Shown here: piece after piece, positions 52,189 through 60,509 of the stretch | Position numbering within the stretch: the stretch's first letter is position 1 | Layout of the letters: the number at the start of each line of letters is the position of its first letter | Assembly: GCA_964019655.1 (NCBI GenBank) | Contig: CAXHTR010000006.1 | Span: 992,001 to 1,056,000 of the forward strand | From: Perkinsela sp. pyNocScin1 | Lineage: Eukaryota > Euglenozoa > Kinetoplastea > Prokinetoplastida > Perkinselidae | Direction of reading: 5' to 3' | Length of the DNA: 64,000 nt | Translations under genes and position numbers: made by a program | Notes under the pieces: model-generated | The model's database searches: none | Seen by the model: the letters and a program-made list of their open reading frames with translations, nothing else | Told to the model about the DNA's origin: nothing

Positions 52189-52730
52189 TTGGAAGCAAAT
52201 TTTAGAAAATGAGTGAAAAGAGCAGTTGGTTTTGAGGACTCGGCTGAGAGAGGGAGTATAGTGATGAAAGCACTTGATTGAAATCTGCTTTTTTAGTTGA
52301 GGTCAATGAGACAATGAAGATTTCTGACTACATTCCATCTGTCGAAAAGTGAATTCTCTCAAATTTCGTTGACGCGCCTCGACATTGTTATCGTCGTACG
52401 CGTGCTGATTCATTGGGGTTCAATGCCTGCATGACCTTGCAAATCCTATGTGAGCGATTTCTATGATTTTAACGACACTATACTGAATGCTCATCCTTAT
52501 ACTCATTCGTACTGTGTGACTCATTTCGAGAAACTTTTCTATCATCGGGACAAAAACTCTTCCATCTTTTGCCATGAGCAAAAAATATAGCTTTGATCTC
52601 CTTCTACGCTCTGGCCATATTACCGACGAACAACATAAAAATCAGCGAAACTCGAAGAACCCCAATGTCTTCAGTCTCCGACCTACTCGCTTCATTCACA
52701 ATTTCATTATAAACAATGTCCACTTTCACA
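52189..52730. other. Intergenic, no supported gene
   Basis: No ORF with family motifs and no RNA-like sequence. Confidence 0.5.
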
Positions 52731-53447
52731 CTAATTCCTCCGCCCATTGACCAACGTGTTTCCCGCAGAGTCCACGACCTTTGTCATCGCATTCCCTGAA
52801 AAGTCCACCCGCACGTGCCGCACAAAGAACGGCTCGAGCATCACGTTCTCCTTTATCGCATTATTTCTGCAATAAAGCTCCCGCATGCCATCGCCAGACT
52901 CTCGAAGCATCACGACAGCTTCAATGTGGTTGTCAGAGACGTCGATACACCCCAGAGTCTTCGGCAGGTAGCTCAGGTCGATCACCCCGGCCAGGGCGTT
53001 CCGCGGGACTAAAAGCGACTTGAGCGCAGGCGGCAAATTAGTGCAGTCAAGGGTCCCCAGGAGACGATTTCGGCTCATGTCGAGCGTCTTGAGGCACCTA
53101 GGGAGCTGCCGCGTCGACAACGCGTACTTTTGGTTGCATAGCACTATGGAGAGGTCTTCGACCGAGTTGGGCACGTAGTCCATCTGCAGATTCCCAAAGA
53201 ATTTGTCGCCGTAGCGGATAGATTGGACGATGCCATCGACGCACGTGATGCCGGCCCACGGCTGCCACTGCGGCGGCTTCGTGCGGCAGACGTCGCTATT
53301 GGGCCGGCCGAGCGAGATCTGGAAGCGGTACTGGTCAGTAATGTGGGCGAAGAACTGGCGCATGAGGGTGGCTTGGAACTCTGTGGCATTTGGGTGGGTG
53401 GTGACGGGGCTGTCAGTGGTGAGCAGAAGTGGGACGATGAGAGACAT
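52731..53447 (-). CDS. LRR protein, divergent short subtype (238 aa)
   Basis: The ATG at 53447 gives MSLIVPLLLTTDSPVTTHP. An in-frame ATG at 53501 would add a hydrophobic MKKFDIIFLFPTFIF, producing a textbook-length signal peptide; which is used cannot be told. The cap helix is aberrant (FQATLMRQFFAHI); the cysteine motif is WAGITC with an earlier VC. Four repeats (TRQLPRCLKTLDMSRNRLLG, LPPALKSLLVPRNALAG and so on) end in the cap FSGNAMTKVVDSAGNTLVNG. Sister of the gene at 44373. Confidence 0.85.
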   Translation of the reverse strand: MSLIVPLLLTTDSPVTTHPNATEFQATLMRQFFAHITDQYRFQISLGRPNSDVCRTKPPQWQPWAGITCVDGIVQSIRYGDKFFGNLQMDYVPNSVEDLSIVLCNQKYALSTRQLPRCLKTLDMSRNRLLGTLDCTNLPPALKSLLVPRNALAGVIDLSYLPKTLGCIDVSDNHIEAVVMLRESGDGMRELYCRNNAIKENVMLEPFFVRHVRVDFSGNAMTKVVDSAGNTLVNGRRN

Positions 53448-53544
53448 AAAGTTTATAAAAATAAAAGTTGGGAATAAGAAGATTATGTCGAATTTCTTCA
53501 TCTTTTTTTCCTTATCGTATGACTCTATCTGATGATACTATTGC

Positions 53545-54450
53545 TTAAATTCGAACGATGGAGGACTCAACCTCCGTACCATTCGCATCAACTACACTCT
53601 GAATCGTATTTCCACTTAGATTGATAATATATGCTCTATCGTTCGCACGGACACTTTCAACCACAATGGCATTGTTCTCAAGGAATACAGACACGTCGCG
53701 CCCGACGCACTCGACACCGGAGACAGAGGATAGCTTATTGTCGCTGAGGTCCAGCGCTTTGATGCTCGCAGAGAGACTGGAGAGGTCAGCGCTCCCCTCG
53801 AGCGCATTTTGCCCGAGTGAGAGCGATTGCAGGCTGGGAGGTAGACCGCTGAGGTCTATTTTCCCAGAAATCTGATTTGTGTCTGCAAAGAGCATTTTCA
53901 TCGTCGCTGGGAGTCTTTGAAGGGAAACGCACCCCGAAAACTGGTTGACGGAGAAGCTGGCCTTCTCGAGCTTTGGGGGTAGATTTTCGAGATCTAAGCT
54001 GCCAGTCAGCGCATTGTTGTTCAAGTGGATCTCTTGCAGCGGCTGTGGCAAGTGCTTGAGGTTCACGCCCCCACTGAAAAAGTTGTAGCTTACAGAAAAA
54101 AAGGTCAGGCCAGGCGGCAGCCCTGTCAGGTCTAGAAATCCGTTCAGTCGGCACTTTTGCACGAGAAAAGAGAAGATCGAGTTCGGCAGGTACTGCATGT
54201 CCATTGTGTTTCCAGAGAAGGCGCCGACCCAGCGGACGACGCTGACGTCGCCGTTCGGCTCTACCCACAGCCCGGGCCACTTCTTGACGGGGAGGAAGTC
54301 GTCGTCCGAATCCTTGAACTTGGTGAGCGGCGTGACGTCGGCGATGAGGAGCTCCATGAGCGCTTGGACTGGGAGGGTTTCGACGTTGACGCGGGAGAGA
54401 CCGCTCGGGTCGCACTGGCGGAGCGTTGGCAAGGAAAGGAGAGAATGCAT
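53545..54450 (-). CDS. LRR protein (301 aa)
   Basis: Leader MHSLLSLPTLRQCDPSGLSRVN, cap TLPVQALMELLIADV. Cap cysteines are absent (VKKWPGLWVEPNG). Eight repeats (LPQPLQEIHLNNNALTGS, LPPKLEKASFSVNQFSG, LPPSLQSLSLGQNALEGS) and an extended C-terminal module: VSVFLENNAIVVESVRANDR, then the cap NLSGNTIQSVVDANGTEVES. The same module is present in the next gene at 54557, so they are tandem duplicates. Confidence 0.91.
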   Translation of the reverse strand: MHSLLSLPTLRQCDPSGLSRVNVETLPVQALMELLIADVTPLTKFKDSDDDFLPVKKWPGLWVEPNGDVSVVRWVGAFSGNTMDMQYLPNSIFSFLVQKCRLNGFLDLTGLPPGLTFFSVSYNFFSGGVNLKHLPQPLQEIHLNNNALTGSLDLENLPPKLEKASFSVNQFSGCVSLQRLPATMKMLFADTNQISGKIDLSGLPPSLQSLSLGQNALEGSADLSSLSASIKALDLSDNKLSSVSGVECVGRDVSVFLENNAIVVESVRANDRAYIINLSGNTIQSVVDANGTEVESSIVRI

Positions 54451-54556
54451 TTGATTTTACTGCTGAGACTTTCGTGATAATGATGAGAATTCACAAGGCA
54501 GTGGCCAAACCGATGTACTACTTCATTCGGTCTTATATCAATCGTACATATATCGT

Positions 54557-55495
54557 TCAGTCTTCCTCAAGGTCACTATCTACTTTGCCCAATGTGATCT
54601 TCTCACAGGCAACCTCCTTTCCATGCGCATCCACAATTTTGCCTATTGTGTTCCCCCGTAAGGCGATGATTCGCACACTGTCATTGGCCCGCACTGTGTC
54701 CTGCTCGATCACATTGTCTTGCAGGTAGAGTGAAAAGTTTTTGCAGAGGTACTCCACCCCAATCACCCGAGTCACGACGTTCGAGCCCACGTCGAGCATG
54801 TCGAGCGACGCTGGCAGCGCCGTGACGTTGATCGTCCCCGAAATTCGGTTGCCGTTCAAAGTGATCTCGTCGATGTTTGGCGGGAGATTGTCGAGATCTA
54901 GCGTCCCAGAGAGGGAGTTATCGTCTGCGAAGAGCGCGATGAGGGCCTCGGGGAGTTTTGTCAGATTTATGCTCCCCGAGAATTTATTGGAATCAAAGTT
55001 GGCCATCTGCAGTGACTGGGGCAACTTTGTCAAATTCAGACTGCCGCTGAGGGCATTATAGTTAATATATAGCTCACGGAATCCATCTGGTAAGTGGCAG
55101 AGGTCGATGCTGTCTGAAAAATTGTTTCGCGTCAGTTTGAGCCGCTCCATCTGCTGCGGCAAGTTCGAAAGGTCGAGCGACCCAGTGATTTCACTCTTTT
55201 CAACGTGGAGGCCCGTCATCGTCCGCGGCAGAAACTGCAAGTCCATGGTCCCCCGGCCAGACTTTTGGAACCAGTAGATAGATGTTATGTTGTGCTCCTT
55301 CGTGTTGACACCGGTCCAATCAGAGACTGGGCGGAAATCGCCCTCAGCATCGTAGAAATCGTTTTTGAAGTTGAGGTCGGCGACGAGGAGCTCCATGAGG
55401 GTATGCTGGGGAAGCGTTGAGACATTTGCTCGGAAGAGGCCGTCGGTGTCTGTGAGGCGAAGCAGAGGGGCTCGAAGAAGATAGATGGTAGACAT
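54557..55495 (-). CDS. LRR protein (312 aa)
   Basis: The ATG at 55495 gives MSTIYLLRAPLLRLTDTDG, then LFRANVSTLPQHTLMELLVADL. Cap cysteines are absent (VSDWTGVNTKEHN). Eight repeats (LPQQMERLKLTRNNFSDS, LPQSLQMANFDSNKFSGS, LPPNIDEITLNGNRISGT) and the extended C-terminal module FSLYLQDNVIEQDTVRANDS with cap LRGNTIGKIVDAHGKEVACE. Tandem duplicate of the gene at 53545. First (5'-most) LRR gene on this strand. Confidence 0.91.
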   Translation of the reverse strand: MSTIYLLRAPLLRLTDTDGLFRANVSTLPQHTLMELLVADLNFKNDFYDAEGDFRPVSDWTGVNTKEHNITSIYWFQKSGRGTMDLQFLPRTMTGLHVEKSEITGSLDLSNLPQQMERLKLTRNNFSDSIDLCHLPDGFRELYINYNALSGSLNLTKLPQSLQMANFDSNKFSGSINLTKLPEALIALFADDNSLSGTLDLDNLPPNIDEITLNGNRISGTINVTALPASLDMLDVGSNVVTRVIGVEYLCKNFSLYLQDNVIEQDTVRANDSVRIIALRGNTIGKIVDAHGKEVACEKITLGKVDSDLEED

Positions 55496-55768
55496 GTGTA
55501 ATTTATCAGAGAAAGAAGATGAGAGATGTATTTTGAAAAGGTTTGAAAATTTTTGAGAATTCACAGCTCTATCAGATGGCTAACCATCGCATGCCCATGA
55601 ATTTCTATGTCTATATCTCTCATATCAGTCATTTATATGATTCTATAGTAAATCACCTTTTATGGCGATTATCCTCGCAAAGGCACGCTGCCCTTTTGAG
55701 TTGCCAGTATATTTCTCTTTCATATTCCTATATATATAAGTTACTTCTTCGTATATTTCTGTCTGGAC

Positions 55769-57094
55769 TCATTCAATTCGTATGCTCGGCTGCTTCTCCT
55801 TCAGCCACCACTTCATACTCTTTTGCAGCTCTGCGAATGCTTCTGCATCAACTGTCCCTGTCAGATTCTCGCCTTTGTATGGGTCCTCGACGCACATCAC
55901 GTGGCTCTCGCCATAAACCTTCCTGCACGAGATCCAGTCCTGAATGGTCCCTGGGTACCCGTCCGCCTCGCTGAGCGTGACAACTGTCGTGGAGAAGTCG
56001 AAAGTCTTGGCGTAGAACACAAAAAAGTCTGTGATGCGCTCACCGAGGTACTCGCTAGACTCCCAGAGTGGACGGCTCTCTCCCTGTAGCTTCTTTGTGT
56101 CTTGCTCCTGTGGCTCTTCCGGGATGGACGAGGGTGGAATATACGCAAGCTCGCGCTTGCACCGGAACAAAAAGTAAATCCACAGGATACTGACAATGTA
56201 CTCGCTAAGAATTCTGTGCTCGAACAGCTTGCTTTCCTTTGCCCAGTCCATAATGTATATCGCTCCCTGTTGGAGCACTGGTTTCTGCACCATGTAAGCG
56301 TGGAGGTGCATATGACGCCGGAGAAGCGTTTTGTCTGTGTGTAACCGATAGCTTTGAAGACAAAGGTCCTTGTCCATTGGCTTACCTCGAACATAGGCAA
56401 CGCGAATGCTATACGGGCTGAAATTCGAAACATAGCCTGGTACAACTTCGAGCAGCAACACATAGAGCTTCACAGCATGAGAAATATGCAAACCCACATA
56501 TTTGTCTTTTGGAAACAAAACTTGAGTCTCCCCAAAGTCATTTTTCCTGATGCGCATCCGCTCTGTTCGAAACTCAGATTTGGCAATGAGACTTGCCATG
56601 TCTGAATGCGAGATCTTTTCGACTTCGAACCCTCGCATCTCCAGCATGCGATCCGTGCCATCGTAATAGCAAACGGACGTTTCTTTTGTCTCCTTCAATT
56701 CGGCAGTCTTTCCATGACATGTGAGCGCATACGGAAAGCAAGCAGTCTTTATAAAAGCTTCGAGCTCATCTTCAAAGAACAGCTGTGGAACCGCTAGGGT
56801 GCTCGAATCACCTCGAGTTATGCAAAAATCAAAAACGGGCCAGCGAGCAACGCCGAGGCTAATAGTATCTCCGGATAGATAGGCATGGCATGGCTCTTGA
56901 GGACTTTCGGGGTTTTCGCATTTCTTAAACGCTGCTAGAGCGCGGAGTAGCTCATTCATGTCGTCAAGACTTGATTTTGCTCCGAACCATCTATTTTGAT
57001 GAAAAAAAGTCAGCTCTGAGGGTGGGTATATCCCTTCTTTGACAATTTTTTCGGAGGCTTCCCTGCGAGCGCGTCTGTTTGTGTTACTAAGCAT
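55769..57094 (-). CDS. Nucleotidyltransferase-fold (TUTase/poly(A) polymerase-like) protein, probably inactive, subfamily I (441 aa)
   Basis: The C-terminal third matches the PAP-associated part of non-canonical poly(A)/poly(U) polymerases: helix YIVSILWIYFLFRCKREL, FFVFYAKTFDFSTTVVTL, and CVEDPYKGENLTGTVDAEAF (401-420), equivalent to the CVEDPF-x-x-x-N nucleotide-base recognition loop. At 74-90 the catalytic region reads SGDTISLG ... VFDFCI where active enzymes have G-S-x-x-[ST]-G ... [SD]-D-I-D-[LV]; at most one of the two metal-binding aspartates remains. So RNA tailing activity is unlikely; RNA binding or a regulatory role is possible. Paralogue next door at 57372. Confidence 0.65.
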   Translation of the reverse strand: MLSNTNRRARREASEKIVKEGIYPPSELTFFHQNRWFGAKSSLDDMNELLRALAAFKKCENPESPQEPCHAYLSGDTISLGVARWPVFDFCITRGDSSTLAVPQLFFEDELEAFIKTACFPYALTCHGKTAELKETKETSVCYYDGTDRMLEMRGFEVEKISHSDMASLIAKSEFRTERMRIRKNDFGETQVLFPKDKYVGLHISHAVKLYVLLLEVVPGYVSNFSPYSIRVAYVRGKPMDKDLCLQSYRLHTDKTLLRRHMHLHAYMVQKPVLQQGAIYIMDWAKESKLFEHRILSEYIVSILWIYFLFRCKRELAYIPPSSIPEEPQEQDTKKLQGESRPLWESSEYLGERITDFFVFYAKTFDFSTTVVTLSEADGYPGTIQDWISCRKVYGESHVMCVEDPYKGENLTGTVDAEAFAELQKSMKWWLKEKQPSIRIE

Positions 57095-57371
57095 TTTTAC
57101 TGGAGTATAAAGATTGAAAAAAACATGGTGTGACGATGCTATGATGGATTTTATTAGTCCTTTAGTCCTCTAACGTTTTCATGCATGCCTCAAAAATCAG
57201 ATTAGCCTCTAGGCTTCTTCTAAAGGCCTTGAGGAAGAGTAAATACCAGTATATGAGATTTCAATGTATCTGCTCGTATATTCTTATTATTATACTTGTG
57301 TCGTTTGAATCTATATTTTTATCTTTCTATGTATTCTGAGCATATTTTGTACCCCATCATTTATCCATGTT

Positions 57372-58715
57372 TTATTCAACCTGCACATCTGGCATATTTT
57401 CCCGTAGCCAGTCCTTCATACACTGCTGGAGCTCTGCAAACGCTTCGTTATCCACATCTCTCGTCAGATTTTTATATGTGATAGGAGCCTCAACACCCAT
57501 GGCACGATGCTCGCCGAAGGCCCTCCTACACGATATCCAGTCTTTAAGCGTCCCTGGGTACCCATCAGCCTCATGCAGAGTCACAATCGTCTTTGAAAAG
57601 TCAAATGTTTGTGAATAGAACACAAAGAAATCGATGATGCGGTCCCCGATGAAACGCTCGCAGCCCTGATGTCTATACACGCGGCTTTTTCGCTCCATTG
57701 CTGCCAGGTCTTGGCGCTCGAGGTCCCCGCGAACACTCGAGGGGTAGGCGTAGATTAGCTCACGTCTGCAGCGGAACAGAAAGTAAACCCACAGGTATGA
57801 CACAATCTGCTCTGTCAGGACTTCATTTTTGATCAAACCGGAAGCTTCAGCCCAGTTCATGAGGTAGGCAGCCCCCGTCTGCAAGAGAGGATTTTGTACA
57901 AGGTACATATGCAGGTGCATCGACTGGCGCACGTACGCTTGGTCGGTGTGCAGGCGGTAGATAGCACCTGTTGGAAGGTTCTCAGGGGACTCCAGAAGCT
58001 TGCCAGGGCCGTACAAAATTTTGATTGAATACTTTGCGTTTTGGTGAAACTTTTCCAAAAACATTTGATGAATAACGCCGTAGACGTCCATGACATCTGC
58101 AAGTGAGGCCCTCTGCAACTTTGGGAATTTCACCTCAGCGGCACCTGATGAGATTTTGCTTGTTCGAAGCCGTGAGTGGCACAGCCATGACTTGCTGACT
58201 GCTGAAGCCACGCTAGAGTACAGTGTGCTTGCATCTTCGCACGCAACAGTAAGTCCAAGGATTTCTTCCACGTGCGCTTCCTCATCGTGCATGTACACGT
58301 GCGGGTTCTCTTGAAGTTCTGCCGAATAGTCTTGATTGATATATTGAAAACTGAAGTGTAGATCGATGCTCTCCATAAACTCAAAGATGTGCGCCAGTAA
58401 CGCACGCGCCATTGGTTGACCACTTTCACTTGGGCAAAGACACATCTCATACACTGGATTTGCGCTTTTCCGAATGAATCCGAGACTGAGGATGTTTCCA
58501 CAGAGATACACATTGTGGTCGTGGCATGCTTGGGTAGCTCGCTTAGCCTGGCTGTACTGTGTGAATGCGCACAGTAGACTGGTAATGTCGGCATGCCGAG
58601 CCTTGGCTTCAGCCCATGCGTGTGCGTGCTTTTGATGGAGTGGTGACTCGAGTGCTTGTTTGCCGATTCTCTCGGCAGCTTCTCTGCGAGCGCGGCTATT
58701 GGAGTTGCTGAGCAT
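57372..58715 (-). CDS. Nucleotidyltransferase-fold protein, probably inactive, subfamily I (447 aa)
   Basis: Start at the ATG at 58715, because MLSNSNSRARREAAERI then aligns with MLSNTNRRARREASEKI of the neighbour. The catalytic region reads GNILSLGF ... PVYEMCL (73-93), lacking both aspartates. The central helices HLHMYLVQNPLLQTGAAYL and YLWVYFLFRCRRELIY, FFVFYSQTFDFSKTIVTL, and the base-recognition region (RRAFGEHRAMGVEAPITYKN then LTRDVDNEAFAEL) are all kept. About a third of residues appear identical with the gene at 55769, the conserved blocks being C-terminal. Confidence 0.65.
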   Translation of the reverse strand: MLSNSNSRARREAAERIGKQALESPLHQKHAHAWAEAKARHADITSLLCAFTQYSQAKRATQACHDHNVYLCGNILSLGFIRKSANPVYEMCLCPSESGQPMARALLAHIFEFMESIDLHFSFQYINQDYSAELQENPHVYMHDEEAHVEEILGLTVACEDASTLYSSVASAVSKSWLCHSRLRTSKISSGAAEVKFPKLQRASLADVMDVYGVIHQMFLEKFHQNAKYSIKILYGPGKLLESPENLPTGAIYRLHTDQAYVRQSMHLHMYLVQNPLLQTGAAYLMNWAEASGLIKNEVLTEQIVSYLWVYFLFRCRRELIYAYPSSVRGDLERQDLAAMERKSRVYRHQGCERFIGDRIIDFFVFYSQTFDFSKTIVTLHEADGYPGTLKDWISCRRAFGEHRAMGVEAPITYKNLTRDVDNEAFAELQQCMKDWLRENMPDVQVE

Positions 58716-58995
58716 TGTATGATATGAATGGAGTTTCAAGAAAAAGAACAGTTGCTCTTACAATTTCTTCTTGAGAAAGAGTGTGCTATGGTATTCTCTA
58801 TGGTTTGCATGCATGATCTCCATACAATCACTATCAACTTGCCTCAGGGATGTACTCAAAGCCGAGGGAACAAGCGAATTCTGATATTAGACTTATATCA
58901 ATATATTATTTTCGTTTTATGCCCTATAATCTCTATTGATTGCTTAACTATATGATTTTCTCTATAAAATTCTCTTCTATTATCTTTAGTATGAA

Positions 58996-60282
58996 TCATT
59001 CAGATTTCTCAGCACTCCCACTGTCCAAATCTTCCCCAAACGACTGACTCAAATCACGACACAGCTTCTTCATCTCAGCGTACTTGGCCTCTGTCATATT
59101 GTGTGAAAAGTTGTGGACCTTGAACGGGTGGTACACGTGGAGGTGCTGGCCAGCCTTGTCCTTGGACACAGATCGAGGTAAGAACTTGCGTAGGCTATTC
59201 TCCCACCACATGATGATCTGCATGCCGTCGATGCTATCTGAGCCTAGAAAGCCAAAGAAGTCCGCGATGAATGCGTCGAGGCATATATTTGCACATGGAT
59301 CTTGATTTGTAGCATCCTTTTCTGAATTTTTCTCTTTGGTCGGGTTGGTTATGCTGTCGGGCCGAATAAAGTTCACCTTCTTGAAGTGACTCATGACGAA
59401 TGCTACCCACAGTACTGCCAGCATGTCTGGGTGGCATATCTTTGTAAGACTTCTCTCTTCTGCAGTATGAAGCACAACGCAACAACCGTCTTTGATAGAA
59501 GGACTCTGACTCATATACAGAGAGAGAACCTGTGCAAGGTGCAGATCTGCAGAATCTATTGAGAAATGAACTGCAAATGGGAAGATCTGCGATGGATTAT
59601 TGAGTGCAAGCGTTATGTGTGGCTCTTTGATGAAAGCACTAAGAAGATCACCGAGCTTTATCAGAAAATTGATGTACGTATCAGTAGAAAGCTTTTTGCC
59701 TTCATTCGCCTGAAAAATGATATTCGGCCCATCGATTCTTATTTTGATGCGCATTTCGAGAAACTTGAGCAATGTTTCCAGGCACTGTGTGACTTCTGGT
59801 AGGTTCTTCTTTGTGCTTCCAGACAAGCGAACGCTCCGAAGTGAAATCGTATCTGTCTTAACCACTTGGCCACTGCCCAGGGCTACTGAGAGTCCGTTCT
59901 TTGTGCGCTCAAAGGGGATTTCGAGTGCCTTTGAAAATTTGATAAAGCCCGCAATATACTTTCTGACTTGAGCTGTGCGCATGTCCTGCACAGGGGTAGA
60001 GCAGACGCTGATGCCGCTTTGTCTGGAAAAGTACTGAGCGTAAAAAGCAGCGCCTGAGAGCTGCAGTGCTGGTTTACCCCCTGCGATGGGCATAAAGTCG
60101 GACTTTTTCTTAGGTTTACTCGCGGAATGCGTCTCGAAGCAGCTCGTCAGGGCTTTCAAATTATCAAGTGCTGTCTGGATCGATTTGATGGATGTGTTGT
60201 ACTCTGCATTTACTTTGGTAAGTATCTCTTGAGAATGGGATGCTTTGGGGGCGTCTATTTCACTTTTCTCAGCTGTTTGCAT
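58996..60282 (-). CDS. Nucleotidyltransferase-fold protein, probably inactive, subfamily II (428 aa)
   Basis: A predicted coiled coil at 15-50 precedes LQLSGAAFYAQYFSRQSGIS, which occupies the place of the catalytic G-S...D-I-D block and has no aspartates. The central helix LAQVLSLYMSQSPSIKDGC matches the Y-x-x-Q-S-x-x-x-x-x-G helix shared by all five proteins here. After DMLAVLWVAFVMSHFKK comes the C-terminal element HVYHPFKVHNFSHNMTEAKY, parallel to the base-recognition loop of subfamily I. A partial relative lies at the window end (63891). Confidence 0.6.
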   Translation of the reverse strand: MQTAEKSEIDAPKASHSQEILTKVNAEYNTSIKSIQTALDNLKALTSCFETHSASKPKKKSDFMPIAGGKPALQLSGAAFYAQYFSRQSGISVCSTPVQDMRTAQVRKYIAGFIKFSKALEIPFERTKNGLSVALGSGQVVKTDTISLRSVRLSGSTKKNLPEVTQCLETLLKFLEMRIKIRIDGPNIIFQANEGKKLSTDTYINFLIKLGDLLSAFIKEPHITLALNNPSQIFPFAVHFSIDSADLHLAQVLSLYMSQSPSIKDGCCVVLHTAEERSLTKICHPDMLAVLWVAFVMSHFKKVNFIRPDSITNPTKEKNSEKDATNQDPCANICLDAFIADFFGFLGSDSIDGMQIIMWWENSLRKFLPRSVSKDKAGQHLHVYHPFKVHNFSHNMTEAKYAEMKKLCRDLSQSFGEDLDSGSAEKSE

Positions 60283-60509
60283 TGGTAAGAATACTGATAA
60301 TTATTTTCATGGAAATCGCTATTGTGTCTGCGGAGAAACAGAAATCAAAAGCTGAACTCAATAAAATCGTATGAGAATATGTACTAGGCCTATATGAATG
60401 TATCATAAATGTTCTAGTGTATATTCTTTCATATCGAATAGTATGCGTATAGTATACACGTATTCGCTATAGTATCGCTATGTCATATCGTATATCTTTC
60501 AGTCTATAT
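60283..60509. other. AT-rich spacer with short tandem-like TAT/CGTAT motifs
   Basis: The sequence is rich in variants of tatag/atcgtat (about 60360-60505) without a strict period. No gene. Confidence 0.4.
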
